A DNA stretch of 64,000 bases from Bradyrhizobium sp. 149 (lineage in GTDB: Bacteria > Pseudomonadota > Alphaproteobacteria > Rhizobiales > Xanthobacteraceae): positions 806,001 through 870,000 of the forward strand of contig NZ_JADPKK010000022.1 in the NCBI RefSeq assembly GCF_023073915.1, in the 5' to 3' direction. Each line of letters begins with the position of its first letter. Position 1 is the stretch's first letter. The notes beneath the pieces were generated by a model. It saw nothing but the letters and a program-made list of their open reading frames with translations, did no database searches and was not told where the DNA came from. The position numbers were made by a program, and so were the translations under genes. Shown here piece by piece: positions 45,615 to 54,132 of this stretch.

Positions 45615-45885
45615 GTTGTCTTTTCCTGCTTCAGGGTCCCACGGAAGAGGCCTCGGCATGCGACGCAGGCTGAGGTTCACCTCTCGCATGTAGGCCGGCG
45701 CGGGGAACCGGCAATCACGGCAAAGCGCATTGCAGGACTTCGCAAATCACATGTCACAGTTAGGTGAGCTACTAATCTTTTTATCCGTCCTATCCGAACT
45801 TGGTACCCCGGCAACGAAGCACTCCGCGCCTTCTGATTTTGGAATTCGTTGCGCGAGCCACGCTTTGTGACGCGTCGCTGCCGAT

Positions 45886-46371
45886 CTATCCTGCCGCCGC
45901 GATCTCCTGCAACGGCAACGGCACGTCCTTCGCGACGCCCAGCACCGGGAAGCTGCGGACGTTCTTTACGTTCGGCATCGCCGCGAAATGCAGAAGTTGC
46001 TGGCGCATGCTCTCGACGCTCGGTGCCACGCATTTCAGGAGATAGTCGGTGTCGCCCGAAATCCGCCAGCACTGCTGAATGCGCGGGATCGCGGCGATCG
46101 AGCTCTCGAACGCCGCCAGCACCGGCTGGGCCTGGCTGCCGAGCTGGATAGAGACGAACGACACCACCTCGTAGCCGAGCAGCCGCTCGTCGATGACGGC
46201 CCGCACCGCCCGGATCACGCCGCGGCTGAACAGCGATTTTAGCCGCCGCAGGCAGTTCGGCGCAGACACGCCGACCCGCAGCGCCAGTTCGTTGTTGCGA
46301 ACCCGCCCGTCCTGCTGCAGCTCGGCCAGTATCTTCAGATCGACGCCGTCGAGCTGGTCACGCCCCGCCAT
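45886..46371 (-). CDS. Lrp/AsnC-family transcriptional regulator
   Basis: A 161-residue protein. N-terminal HTH (LDGVDLKILAELQQDGRVRNNELALRVGVSAPNCLRRLKSL) and a C-terminal RAM/AsnC ligand domain (VSFVSIQLGSQAQPVLAAFESSI ... CWRISGDTDYLLKCVAPSVE). Such proteins sense amino acids or related metabolites. Here no adjacent target operon is obvious. No start ambiguity. Confidence 0.92.
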   Translation of the reverse strand: MAGRDQLDGVDLKILAELQQDGRVRNNELALRVGVSAPNCLRRLKSLFSRGVIRAVRAVIDERLLGYEVVSFVSIQLGSQAQPVLAAFESSIAAIPRIQQCWRISGDTDYLLKCVAPSVESMRQQLLHFAAMPNVKNVRSFPVLGVAKDVPLPLQEIAAAG

Positions 46372-46466
46372 AGCCCACCTCGTCCTGAGCCCCTCATGCG
46401 AGGCAGCGAAGCACGCGGCAAAATCGCTGCCAAGGTCCCCCCGCAGGTCTGACCGCTAAAGTGGGC

Positions 46467-46772
46467 TCAGTGCGTCCAGGGCTCGCCGCGGCGGAACGAG
46501 AAATTGTCGGAATAGGCGACCGGCCGGCGCACCGATTCCTTGGGCTCGATCACCTGGTAGGCGATGCCCTTGCGCTCGCAATAGGCGACGGCCTCTTCCT
46601 TGCTGTGGAAGCGCAGCGTGATCTGCTGCTTCATGTCGCCGGACGAGGTCCAGCCCATCAGCGGCTCGACCGCGCGCGGCTGCTCGGGCTCGTAGTCGAG
46701 CTGCCATTCCTTGGTCTTCGACCGGCCGGATTGCATCGCGTTCTTGGCGGGCTTGAAAATGCGTGCGGTCAT
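46467..46772 (-). CDS. ETC complex I subunit (NDUFS4-like accessory protein)
   Basis: A 101-residue soluble protein homologous to the 18-kDa NDUFS4 accessory subunit of NADH dehydrogenase. It has MTARIFKPAKNAMQSGRSKTK, WQLDYEPEQPRAVEPLMGWTSSGDMKQQITLRF and AVAYCERKGIAYQVIEPKE. Found in alphaproteobacteria, it binds the matrix arm of complex I. The internal ATG is chosen. The longer frame upstream adds 54 residues without homology to the family. Confidence 0.9.
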   Translation of the reverse strand: MTARIFKPAKNAMQSGRSKTKEWQLDYEPEQPRAVEPLMGWTSSGDMKQQITLRFHSKEEAVAYCERKGIAYQVIEPKESVRRPVAYSDNFSFRRGEPWTH

Positions 46773-47032
46773 GGATGGTCCGGGCCTCTTGTTCGTCTTT
46801 TCGTTCGATTTCGATGCGTCACGGTAGCAGTTGGTGGAAACCGCGGGCATAGTATAGAGACACCTTTTGGGAACTGATCGGTGATTCCGGCCCCCGGGGA
46901 TGGCTCGCCGACGGATATAGTCATTATGCTGCACCGTGACAATTGTGCACCCGCCTTCCGCGCCGGGATTCCGCCCGGCGCTACTGCCTCGCTGACATCG
47001 GCCTGTCCGTCCCCTCCGAAAGCTCCCGTCGC

Positions 47033-48202
47033 ATGGCCTTCCTGAACATCAACGCCACGCTCCCCGAGAAGGGCCGTGACCTCAGGCTCGACCTGTTTCG
47101 CGGCATCGCGAACTGGGCGATCTTCCTCGACCATATCCCTGACAACGTGGTGAACTGGATCACCACCCGCAATTACGGCTTTTCCGACGCCGCCGACCTG
47201 TTCGTCTTCATCTCCGGCTACACCGCCTCCTTCGTCTATGCGCGGATGATGCTCGAGCGCGGCTTCCTCGTCGGTGCCACGAGGCTGACCAAGCGGGTCT
47301 GGCAGCTCTACGTCGCCCACATCATCCTGTTCGTGATCTACATCGCCTCGATCAGCTATCTGGCGCTTCGCTTCGGCGATTCCGAGATGATCAATGAGTT
47401 CAACGTCGCAGGCCTCGTCGACAACGCCACCGAGACGCTGCGCCAGGGCCTGTTCCTGCGCTTCAAGCCGCTCAATCTCGACGTGCTGCCACTCTACATC
47501 GTGCTGATGGGGCTGTTTCCGCCGGTGCTCTGGTTCATGCTGCGCAAGCCAGACCTGACGATGGTCTTGTCCATCGTGCTGTGGCTGACCGCGCGCCATT
47601 TCGGCTTGAACCTGAATGCCTATCCGGCCGGCCAATGGTACTTCAACCCGTATTGCTGGCAGGTGCTGTTCGTGTTCGGCGCCTGGTGCGCCATGGGCGG
47701 CGCGCGGCGTTCGATGACGCTGATCAACGCGCCGGTCACGCTCTGGTTCTGCCTCTTCTACCTCGCCTTCGCGCTGGTCATGACCATGGCCGGCCGCTTC
47801 CCGGTCCTCGGCGGCATGTTCCCGGAATGGCTGTTCTCGGCGTTCAACCCGAACGACAAGACCAACCTCGCGCCCTACCGCTTCATCCACTTCGTCGTGA
47901 TCGTGATCCTGGTGATCCGCTTCGTGCCGAAGGACTGGCCGGGCCTGGAATGGAGAGGGTTCGACCCCATCATCGTGTGCGGCCAGCAGTCGCTCGCCGT
48001 GTTTTGCGTCGGCGTGTTCCTGTCCTTCGTCGGTCATTTCGAGCTGTCGATGAGCTCAGGCTCGCTGTTCGCGCAGATCTTCGTCAGCGTCGCCGGCATC
48101 GCGATCATGACGACGGTGGCCTATTACATCTCCTGGTCGAAGAGGCAGGACAAGCCGCTGAAGCCGCCGCCGCCCAAGCCTGCGGCAGCAAAGGCAGGCT
48201 GA
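47033..48202 (+). CDS. opgC: OpgC-family membrane protein (acyltransferase-like)
   Basis: A 389-residue protein with about ten transmembrane helices. The N-terminal RDLRLDLFRGIANWAIFLDHIPDNVVNWIT and FSDAADLFVFISGYTASFVYA are the OpgC hallmark. Members modify periplasmic beta-glucans, for example by succinylation, in alphaproteobacteria. The C-terminus is a Pro/Lys-rich cytoplasmic tail. The ATG at 47033 (MAFLNINATLPEKGRDL) is preferred over an upstream frame opening. No opgG/H genes are visible nearby, so the substrate assignment is by family only. Confidence 0.88.
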   Translation: MAFLNINATLPEKGRDLRLDLFRGIANWAIFLDHIPDNVVNWITTRNYGFSDAADLFVFISGYTASFVYARMMLERGFLVGATRLTKRVWQLYVAHIILFVIYIASISYLALRFGDSEMINEFNVAGLVDNATETLRQGLFLRFKPLNLDVLPLYIVLMGLFPPVLWFMLRKPDLTMVLSIVLWLTARHFGLNLNAYPAGQWYFNPYCWQVLFVFGAWCAMGGARRSMTLINAPVTLWFCLFYLAFALVMTMAGRFPVLGGMFPEWLFSAFNPNDKTNLAPYRFIHFVVIVILVIRFVPKDWPGLEWRGFDPIIVCGQQSLAVFCVGVFLSFVGHFELSMSSGSLFAQIFVSVAGIAIMTTVAYYISWSKRQDKPLKPPPPKPAAAKAG

Positions 48203-48241
48203 AGGGACGGCAGCGATGCGCCGGACGGCAGCTATGCCGCT

Positions 48242-48436
48242 TCAGGCCGCCGCTTCGCTGTCGAACTCGGTGAATTTCTTGTAGATCCAGTCGCGGCCGT
48301 CGTGGCGGCGCCAGACCTTGCCGTAGACGAGCTGACCGTTGATCGAGCGACGCGGCACGATCACGGTCCAAAGGTGCCAGATCTCGGTCCAGCTCGCCTG
48401 CGGACCGATGGTTCGAACGTTGCGATCGAAAGACAT
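48242..48436 (-). CDS. Small hypothetical protein, 64 aa
   Basis: A soluble small protein (MSFDRNVRTIGPQASWTEIW), tryptophan-rich (six Trp), with a beta-rich middle (HLWTVIVPRRSINGQLVYGKVWRRHDG). No signal peptide and no recognised family. It is convergent with opgC, 39 bp apart. Codon use resembles the surrounding genes. Confidence 0.6.
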   Translation of the reverse strand: MSFDRNVRTIGPQASWTEIWHLWTVIVPRRSINGQLVYGKVWRRHDGRDWIYKKFTEFDSEAAA

Positions 48437-48745
48437 GATGCAGAACTCACAGAATACGAGCGCTGCGACGAACTGTGATGTCCTGTGAGCACCAATTTCA
48501 GCCAGCCCATCGCGAGCCAGCTCGATCTGATAACATTCGCTATGACGGCCGCAACAACCTCTCGCCCTTAACCTAACCGATCAACCTTACTTCTTGTGAG
48601 CACGCGGCAAGACCGGTTGAAAGCCGGCGCCGATTTCCCTAGACTGTACGCAATTTGAGAATATTGCGCGGCGTTTTGAGGTCGCGCTGTGATTTCTAAA
48701 GCTGACACGAATTTTGAAAACTATTGACGGGCGGGGGCGACCACA
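48437..48745. other. Intergenic stretch without a supported gene
   Basis: Lower GC than flanking genes; contains CCTAACCGATCAACCTTAC-like sequence near 48573. Frames on both strands look non-coding, and no terminator or promoter stands out. Confidence 0.4.
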
Positions 48746-48904
48746 ATGAATTTGCAATGTGCGTGTCTGCGGCTGGCGCTGCGATCGACGCCGCCTGCGC
48801 CGCTCGCCAAGACGCCGGCGCAGGAACTGCCGAAGGTCGCCAACGACAACCAGGGGGTCTGGCCGTTCCTGCCGTTTCCGTTCGGCTGGTACGCGACGAA
48901 CTGA
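48746..48904 (+). CDS. Small hypothetical protein, 52 aa
   Basis: ATG opens MNLQCACLRLALRSTPPAPL and the ORF ends with ELPKVANDNQGVWPFLPFPF then GWYATN. The NDN-x-GVWPFLPFP-GWY ending looks like a conserved small-protein signature of this group of bacteria (recognition only). The upstream ribosome site is a G-run (GGGGGCGA) rather than a clear GGAG. Confidence 0.5.
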   Translation: MNLQCACLRLALRSTPPAPLAKTPAQELPKVANDNQGVWPFLPFPFGWYATN

Positions 48905-49190
48905 TGCTTGGGAAAGCGCAACGCCGCGCAAGCGGAATATCATCGCTTGGCGGCGTCCGTTTAGGTATTGGGCGCTGAAATCCCCCAACAACTATATGTC
49001 TATGCCGAGGCCTAAAGGTTCGACAAAGTTTTACGAATTCCGCGCCGCGCGCCCGACCCATTCCCTTGAAAAACCGCGCGGAAGTCGCGTTGCGCAGAGA
49101 ATGAGCGCTGAGGGTTAGCAGCTCCGAGCATCGGTTCGCCCGGAGCTTCAAGGCGCAGCAAACCGCGTGCCCCCCGGCGATCGGGCTCGT

Positions 49191-49432
49191 TCAGACGCCG
49201 GCGCTTGCGCTGGACGCGCCCTGGGCATCGGCACTGAATGCGCCTTGTGCCTTGTAGGTCTGTCCCGCCTGATTGCCTTGGGTGCCTTGCACGCTCGCCG
49301 AGGTCTGGACCTCGGTGGTGCCGTCGGAATGGTGATCGTGGTGGTGGTGATGCCGTCGATCGTGATGGAGACCTCGCTGACATGGAGACCTCGCTCGAGG
49401 CAGATTTGAAGTAGCTTGGGGCACGGCGCCAA
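49191..49432 (-). pseudogene. Possible degraded small gene with shifted frames
   Basis: Coding-like third-position bias switches between two frames. The first reads VSEVSITIDGITTTTITI, the second SDGTTEVQTSASVQGTQGNQ and on to a TGA at 49191. A 17-nt tandem duplication (49365-49378 and 49382-49395 share 14 identical bases), not a multiple of three, lies near the 5' end and could have broken the frame. No family is recognised. Confidence 0.25.
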
Positions 49433-49727
49433 TGGCGCGCCCTGTCCTTTCCCTTCAACGCGGCAGGCGGGCGGAGCAGGCGCCGGAGCTGTGAAAAATC
49501 CTTCGGTGCCGCGGGCATTTCAGCTCTCAGCCTCGCAACCAATCCGCGTATCGCGAGTTGCAGCTTTTTCCTACGTGTCGGGGCATCCGCGAGCAGCTGC
49601 GATCAGCCGATCGCGCGCCTGGACGGGCAGCCATCGTCTCACGTCCGTGTGAGCTGGAGCGCGGCCGGTGAATTCTTGCGAACGCGCAGAGACCAATGAA
49701 GAGCAGGCCGCAAGGCAAGGGGACGCT
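49433..49727. other. Intergenic stretch without a supported gene
   Basis: No frame has convincing coding character. The start of the next gene at 49728 has its own ribosome site (AAGGGGA). Confidence 0.4.
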
Positions 49728-49889
49728 GTGAACCAGATTGATACGACTGAGAAACTCGTCGAGGTGCCGGAGCCCGGAAGCTCGCCGTTTGCACTCTGCG
49801 GCCTCGGCGTGGCCGGGATCGCCATGCTGGGCTGGATCTGCGCCCTCGCCTGGATCGCCTGGCGCCTCGCCGATTGGCTGTTGTTCTGA
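49728..49889 (+). CDS. 53-aa single-pass membrane protein (paralog of 26192-26353)
   Basis: A GTG start, supported by AAGGGG five bases upstream, gives MNQIDTTEKLVEVPEPGSSP, then a hydrophobic helix GVAGIAMLGWICALAWIAWRLADWLLF at the very end. The length and the MLxWIxxLxW pattern match the ORF at 26192. It ends 14 bp before the 3' end of the convergent tRNA-Pro gene. An ATG 20 codons earlier is in frame but less well supported. Confidence 0.65.
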   Translation: MNQIDTTEKLVEVPEPGSSPFALCGLGVAGIAMLGWICALAWIAWRLADWLLF

Positions 49890-49903
49890 GGCCACCTCGG
49901 GAC

Positions 49904-49980
49904 TGGTCGGGGCAGCTGGATTCGAACCAACGACCTGCAGTACCCAAAACTGCCGCGCTACCAGGCTGCGCTATACCCCG
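49904..49980 (-). tRNA. tRNA-Pro(TGG)
   Basis: A 77-nt cloverleaf on the minus strand. It begins CGGGGTATAGCGCAGCC, has anticodon stem GCAGT/ACTGC with loop TTTGGGT (anticodon TGG), T arm GGTTCGAATCC, and ends in CCCCG-A-CCA with CCA encoded. Confidence 0.95.
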
Positions 49981-50065
49981 AATGTCCGGTGAGCCCCGTC
50001 GATACACGCTTCCCAAGGCGCCAGCAAGCACCCTTGCCGCCCGCAAGGCCCGCCGCCGGGTCCTG

Positions 50066-50539
50066 CTACTTACTGCCGAACAGCGGATGGCCGACGCGGT
50101 CGCCGGCGCGGATGCCGTATTTTTGGGCCGTCCCCGCCACCACCTCCAGAACGGCCCGCGCGGGCCCCCTGGATGAGATGATCTTTGTCGACATCGGCTC
50201 GGTGTTTTCGGCGATGCGCAGGATGCGGCCGTCGGCGCGAATGAAGATCATGTCGAGCGAGACGTAGGTGTTCTTCATCCACATCGACACCTCCTGCTCG
50301 GGATTGAAGTCGAACAGCATGCCTTTGCCGTCGGCCAGTTCCTTGCGGTACATCAGGCCGGTCTGCTTCTCCTCCTCGGTCGTCGCCATCTCGACCGAGA
50401 ACACCTGCACGCCGTTTCTGGTGACGATCTCGAGCGGCTGGAAGCTGGCGGCACCGGCGACGGCAGTGCTGGCGGTGACGAGGATGGCGGCAAGCCAGCC
50501 CTTCGCAACGGCGAAGACAGCCTTTCGATCGAAATTCAT
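50066..50539 (-). CDS. DUF192 family exported protein
   Basis: A protein of about 157 residues. A signal or anchor segment (AKGWLAAILVTASTAVAGA) is followed by the DUF192 domain: FSVEMATTEEEKQTGLMYRKEL, GMLFDFNPEQEVSMWMKNTYVSLDMIFI, and GDRVGHPLFGSK at the end. The family is widespread and of unknown function. A GTG three codons upstream is an alternative start. Confidence 0.88.
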   Translation of the reverse strand: MNFDRKAVFAVAKGWLAAILVTASTAVAGAASFQPLEIVTRNGVQVFSVEMATTEEEKQTGLMYRKELADGKGMLFDFNPEQEVSMWMKNTYVSLDMIFIRADGRILRIAENTEPMSTKIISSRGPARAVLEVVAGTAQKYGIRAGDRVGHPLFGSK

Positions 50540-50716
50540 GAATGGCACTCGAGGCGTGGGACCGGACCAGTCCTTACGCGGGGGTCCGCGGAAAAGCCAG
50601 AGGCGCGCCGGCCAGCCAGCGTGCCTCTGCTCACGATTGCGGGAATTGGCGAGCCATGGCGTTTCGAGCGAAGCGGAAACCGGTTCGCGTCAAGAAAACG
50701 CGTCCAAAACAAGAAG

Positions 50717-50758
50717 CTAGAGCCCGTTCCGATTTCAGCGGAACGAAAATGGCTCTAG
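50717..50758. terminator. Large hairpin over the stop codon of the cold-shock gene
   Basis: CTAGAGCC pairs with GGCTCTAG (8 bp), with an inner stem CGTTCCG / CGGAACG. The right arm contains the TAG stop of the gene at 50755. It is part of a common Bradyrhizobium-type intergenic sequence (ACCGGTTCGCGTCAAGAAAA upstream). It probably serves as terminator or RNA-stability element. Confidence 0.5.
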
Positions 50759-51387
50759 TGAGACGAGACCGGCGACCCCGTCTCGGGATGAATCTCGGCC
50801 GCCATCATGCCCTTGGAGCCGGGCCCGAAGCGGACGAGGACATACTGGCCGGGCCGCAGTTCGGTCATGCCGAAGCGGCGCAGCGTCTCCATGTGCACGA
50901 AGATGTCGGGGGTGCCCTCGCCGCAGGTCAGGAATCCGAAGCCGCGCAGCCGGTTGAACCATTTGACCTGGGCCCGCTCCAGCCCGCTGGTCGCCGTCAC
51001 CGTGACATGGGTGCGCGGCGGCAGCATCTGCGCCGGATGGATCGCGGTCGATTCGTCCATCGAAACCACGCGGAACGCCTGGTAGCCCTTGGCGCGCTGA
51101 ATGCACTCGACGACGATACGGGCGCCCTCGTAGGCAGTCTGGAAGCCGTCGCGCCTAAGCACGGTGACGTGTAGGAGGACGTCGGGCCAGCCATTGTCCG
51201 GAACGATGAAGCCGTAGCCCTTTGATGCGTCGAACCATTTGATGACGCCATGAACCTCGACGAGGTTGGCGCTGCTCTCACCGAGTCCGGTGAAGGGGCT
51301 GAGCGCGCTGTCGCGACCTCCACCGCCGTGTTCGCCTACCGCGGGAACTCCGACCTTCTTGGACTCAAATCCGTCCGACGACCCCAT
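50755..51387 (-). CDS. Double cold-shock-domain protein
   Basis: A 210-residue cytoplasmic RNA/DNA chaperone with two cold-shock domains. The first (about residues 45-110) has VIKWFDASKGYGFIVPDNGWPDVLLHVTVL; the second (about 140-205) has VKWFNRLRGFGFLTCGEGTPDIFVHMETL. Both keep RNP1-like KGYGFI/RGFGFL and RNP2-like motifs, though the first has LLHV instead of the usual FVH. An in-frame ATG 24 bases upstream is an alternative start. Similar two-domain proteins occur across alphaproteobacteria. Confidence 0.9.
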   Translation of the reverse strand: MGSSDGFESKKVGVPAVGEHGGGGRDSALSPFTGLGESSANLVEVHGVIKWFDASKGYGFIVPDNGWPDVLLHVTVLRRDGFQTAYEGARIVVECIQRAKGYQAFRVVSMDESTAIHPAQMLPPRTHVTVTATSGLERAQVKWFNRLRGFGFLTCGEGTPDIFVHMETLRRFGMTELRPGQYVLVRFGPGSKGMMAAEIHPETGSPVSSH

Positions 51388-51585
51388 AACCCCGGACCCC
51401 ACACATGTCATGCAACCCGCCTGAATGGCGGCGTCGAATCACGCGTCTTTAGAGAATCTTCTCAACTCGACGCGACGCGAATCTTTCGACTCAAAAGATA
51501 ACACTCCCGGTTGCGACGCATAGACAAAAAAGAGATTCGGCGGAACCTATGAACAGCTTGCACAGCCGCGAATCAAATTACCGCC

Positions 51586-52347
51586 TCAATTACCGACAAA
51601 GGGCCCGAAGGTTTCCGCGATGTCGTGGCGGATCACGAGGTCGGCGATGTCGTCCTGCTCGGTGGGCTCGCGATTGACGATCACCAGACGTGCACCTGAT
51701 CTCTTCGCCATCATCGGAAAGCCCGCGGCCGGCCATACGACCAGCGAGGAACCGATCGCGATGAAGAGGTCGCAGGCTTGCGACAGCGCGGTCGCACGCT
51801 GCATTTCGTCCTCGGGCATCATCTGGCCGAATGAGATCGTGGCGGTCTTCACCGGCTCGTCGCACGCGGTACAGTTGGGCGCGGCGCCCTCCTCGTCGAA
51901 GCGGCGCTTGACCCAGTCGAGCGGATAGGCCTGCCCGCAACCGATGCACCGCGCGTAAGTGGTATTGCCGTGAAGCTCGATCACGTGCTCCGCGGCGAAG
52001 CCGGAGGCCTGGTGCAGATTGTCGATGTTCTGGGTGATGATCGCGGGAACCTTGCCGGCGCGGTAGAGCGAGGCGAGCGCACGATGGCCGCGGCCGGGCC
52101 TGGCCGCCGCAAAGACCTCCTCCATCGCAAAGCGCCGGCGCCAGGATTCATCGCGCGCCTCCTGACTGGCGACGAACTCGTCGAACGGGATCGGGCGGTT
52201 GCGCGTCCAAATTCCGCCGGGCGAGCGGAAGTCGGGGATGCCGCATTCGGTCGAGATGCCGGCGCCGGTGAACGGCACGATCCGTTTGGCTTCGGCGATC
52301 ATGTCGCCGAGACGCTCGACGCCATTGTGAAGATCCGATGCAATCAA
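51586..52347 (-). CDS. Sir2-family NAD-dependent protein deacylase
   Basis: A 253-residue sirtuin that removes acyl groups from lysines using NAD. NAD-binding motifs are FTGAGIST (26-33) and TQNIDNLH (105-112), catalytic His126 is in ELHGN, and the zinc cysteines are C134, C137, C159 and C162. The start is a TTG at 52347 with GGGAGG upstream; no ATG fits. It lacks the CobB Tyr/Arg pair in a form I can confirm, so acyl preference is not assigned. Confidence 0.92.
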   Translation of the reverse strand: MIASDLHNGVERLGDMIAEAKRIVPFTGAGISTECGIPDFRSPGGIWTRNRPIPFDEFVASQEARDESWRRRFAMEEVFAAARPGRGHRALASLYRAGKVPAIITQNIDNLHQASGFAAEHVIELHGNTTYARCIGCGQAYPLDWVKRRFDEEGAAPNCTACDEPVKTATISFGQMMPEDEMQRATALSQACDLFIAIGSSLVVWPAAGFPMMAKRSGARLVIVNREPTEQDDIADLVIRHDIAETFGPFVGN

Positions 52348-52642
52348 CGCGACCTCCCGTTCTGTTTCGCCGCTTGTTTCGCCCGCTGGTTTTGGTGATT
52401 TGTTTTTGCGCTAGCCGCAACATGCGCAAGCGACAAGATTATTGACGCTGTTATCCACCGCCTCGCAAGACGTGGTGGGCAATTTCTTCCGACCTTCGCT
52501 TATCACAATCCTGCAATGCCTCCTCCCCATTGACGCCCCAATCAGAAGCGCCAATGCATGTGTTGACGCGACTCAACGTGATTGCGGCGGCAGTGCTTGA
52601 GTTCAGTAATGTACACATACTCACGTGTAGAGGGGATTTGAC

Positions 52643-52807
52643 ATGACCGAGGACGAACAACGCAAAATCCGCGAACGCGAAGAGATCGCCGCCCGTGTCG
52701 CCGCCTTCCGTGCCACGCAGGAAAAATTCAAGCGCGAGCGTGAAGAGTATTTCGTGTCGACGCTCGACAATGCGCGCAAGGTGGAGCGGCCCTCGCTCTG
52801 GCCGTAA
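52643..52807 (+). CDS. Small charged protein, 54 aa
   Basis: ATG with GAGGGG upstream gives MTEDEQRKIREREEIAARVA, then a single long charged helix (AFRATQEKFKREREEYFVST), ending RPSLWP. It is soluble and probably a short coiled coil. It is followed at once by a strong bidirectional terminator, which supports it as an independent transcription unit. No family recognised. Confidence 0.65.
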   Translation: MTEDEQRKIREREEIAARVAAFRATQEKFKREREEYFVSTLDNARKVERPSLWP

Positions 52808-52833
52808 CACACCAGCTCACCCACGCATAAAAA

Positions 52834-52860
52834 AGCCCGGAGCGTCGCTCCGGGCTTTTT
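52834..52860. terminator. Bidirectional intrinsic terminator
   Basis: AGCCCGGAGC-GTC-GCTCCGGGCT with seven A/T on the left flank and TTTTT on the right. It separates convergent genes. Confidence 0.9.
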
Positions 52861-52874
52861 CATTTGTTCAGCCG

Positions 52875-53171
52875 TTACCAGTGACGGTAATGATGGTGGC
52901 GGCGGTAGTACGGTCCATCGCCATAATAGGCGTACGGGCCGGGGCCGTAAGCATAGGCCGGGCGGTCATAGTAGCCATATCCCGGGCCGTAGCCGTAGCC
53001 GTAAGGATGCGACGCCGCGACGGCGCCCGCAGTTATGGCGCCGGCGGCGAGGCCAAATGCCAGCCCCGGACCGATGCCGCGGCCGCGCGCCTCGGCGGGC
53101 GCAGGCGCCGCGACGGCGGTCACGCCGACGGCCGCGACGGTAGCCAGAACTGCCAGTGTCTTCCTGATCAT
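52875..53171 (-). CDS. Secreted Gly/Tyr-rich protein, 98 aa
   Basis: Signal peptide MIRKTLAVLATVAAVGVTAV through APAPAEA, then a glycine/alanine segment and a tandem Tyr/Gly/Pro-rich tail (YGYGYGPGYGYYDRPAYAYG) ending in HHHYRHW. AAGGAGG lies just before the ATG. Probably periplasmic or surface-exposed. Similar Tyr/Gly-rich small proteins are frequent in Bradyrhizobium; function unknown. Confidence 0.8.
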   Translation of the reverse strand: MIRKTLAVLATVAAVGVTAVAAPAPAEARGRGIGPGLAFGLAAGAITAGAVAASHPYGYGYGPGYGYYDRPAYAYGPGPYAYYGDGPYYRRHHHYRHW

Positions 53172-53253
53172 GAACTCCTCCTTCGCATCTCGCGTGGACA
53201 ACGCCGGCGCAGTGCGATGGTTGCGCGCACCTGGGGAACCGAGCTCAGAATAA

Positions 53254-53682
53254 ATGCGAGCCTGCATGGAACGGGGCCGCGTTCCGCGACTTGCATCTTT
53301 GGGTGCGGAAGCCTCCGCTATCCGGTTGAGGCGACAGCACGAAGACCCCGTCAGCATCTTTCGCGATGCTGGCGGGGTTTTGAGTCTCACGGACAGCAAA
53401 TGGCAGCGAACGATCATTGCTGCCAACGGGGCGGATGTTGAGGAGGAAAGATTGCCGATTTCCGCGTTGCTGGCCCGTATCCGCAGGCTCGTTCCCAAGT
53501 CCGGCGATGAGCATTACGACGAGATCGTCCGCAATTTCGGTGTCGGCACGCTTCGCCCGCCGGCGACGCCGATGAGCGACGGCGAGCTGGCGCGGGCCAT
53601 TGCCGAGTTCCTTAAGGAGCAGCCGTCGAGCGAGTCGGTAACGGCCCTCGGCCGGCGGCTCGATCCTTCCACCCCGTTGTGA
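53254..53682 (+). CDS. Hypothetical protein, up to 142 aa
   Basis: The coding look is best from about SIFRDAGGVLSLTDSKWQRT onward, ending MSDGELARAIAEFLKEQPSSESVTALGRRLDPSTPL. The exact start is unsure, since the first 30 residues are Arg-rich and may not be translated. Soluble, with no motif recognised. Confidence 0.45.
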   Translation: MRACMERGRVPRLASLGAEASAIRLRRQHEDPVSIFRDAGGVLSLTDSKWQRTIIAANGADVEEERLPISALLARIRRLVPKSGDEHYDEIVRNFGVGTLRPPATPMSDGELARAIAEFLKEQPSSESVTALGRRLDPSTPL

Positions 53683-53757
53683 GGCGCGGTTGGTCTTTGT
53701 CCCGGAACATGCGCCTCGCCCGCACGTTGGCGTAGCCTTCAAGGAAAAGAGGCCGAC

Positions 53758-53883
53758 ATGCCCGTTTGGCTCGAAGTTTTGCTCAATTTGTCCGGCTATG
53801 CCGGCTTCGTGGCGCTCGCCTCACGCGGCACCGCGTGCCCAGACCATGGCGCCGACAATCAGATCTGCGGCGACGATCGTTAA
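53758..53883 (+). CDS. Small hypothetical protein, 41 aa
   Basis: ATG with AAGAGG upstream; MPVWLEVLLNLSGYAGFVAL followed by ASRGTACPDHGADNQICGDDR. The N-terminal half is an amphipathic or short membrane helix and the C-terminal half has two cysteines. It is convergent with the 65-aa gene at 53895. Recognised only as resembling other short MPVWLE-type ORFs. Confidence 0.5.
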   Translation: MPVWLEVLLNLSGYAGFVALASRGTACPDHGADNQICGDDR

Positions 53884-53894
53884 TTGGTGTGCGG

Positions 53895-54092
53895 CTAGTT
53901 GGTGTGCGGCGACTGGCCCGCCGTGCGCATCAGTCTGTCCGCCTTGACCGCGACATGCGTGTCCTCGAGCTGCGGGCGCAGCGAGACGCTGATCACCACG
54001 AAAGCCAAACAAAACAGCGTGCCGACGATGGCGACGCGCCGGTAGGTGTGGCGGTCGCCCTGATAGAAGCTCGGTTCTGAAAAAGGTGTCAT
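53895..54092 (-). CDS. Small single-pass membrane protein, 65 aa
   Basis: MTPFSEPSFYQGDRHTYRRV is followed by a transmembrane helix (AIVGTLFCLAFVVISVSL) and a polar tail. The start overlaps the stop of a 5-codon upstream ORF (MSTNS) formed by the repeat array at 54091-54132. There is no clear GGAG. Function unknown. Confidence 0.6.
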   Translation of the reverse strand: MTPFSEPSFYQGDRHTYRRVAIVGTLFCLAFVVISVSLRPQLEDTHVAVKADRLMRTAGQSPHTN

Positions 54093-54132
54093 GAATTCGT
54101 ACTCATGAATTCGTTCTTATGAATTTGTTCTT
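54091..54132. repeat. Three tandem 14-bp units at the start of the 65-aa gene
   Basis: ATGAATTCGTACTC, ATGAATTCGTTCTT and ATGAATTTGTTCTT follow in direct succession. The first unit contains the complement of the gene start. Confidence 0.85.

Noticed and set aside
48996..49118. 40-codon plus-strand ORF (MSMPRPKGSTKFYEF...)
   Set aside because: Its codon use is unlike neighbours and it has no ribosome site or recognisable end.
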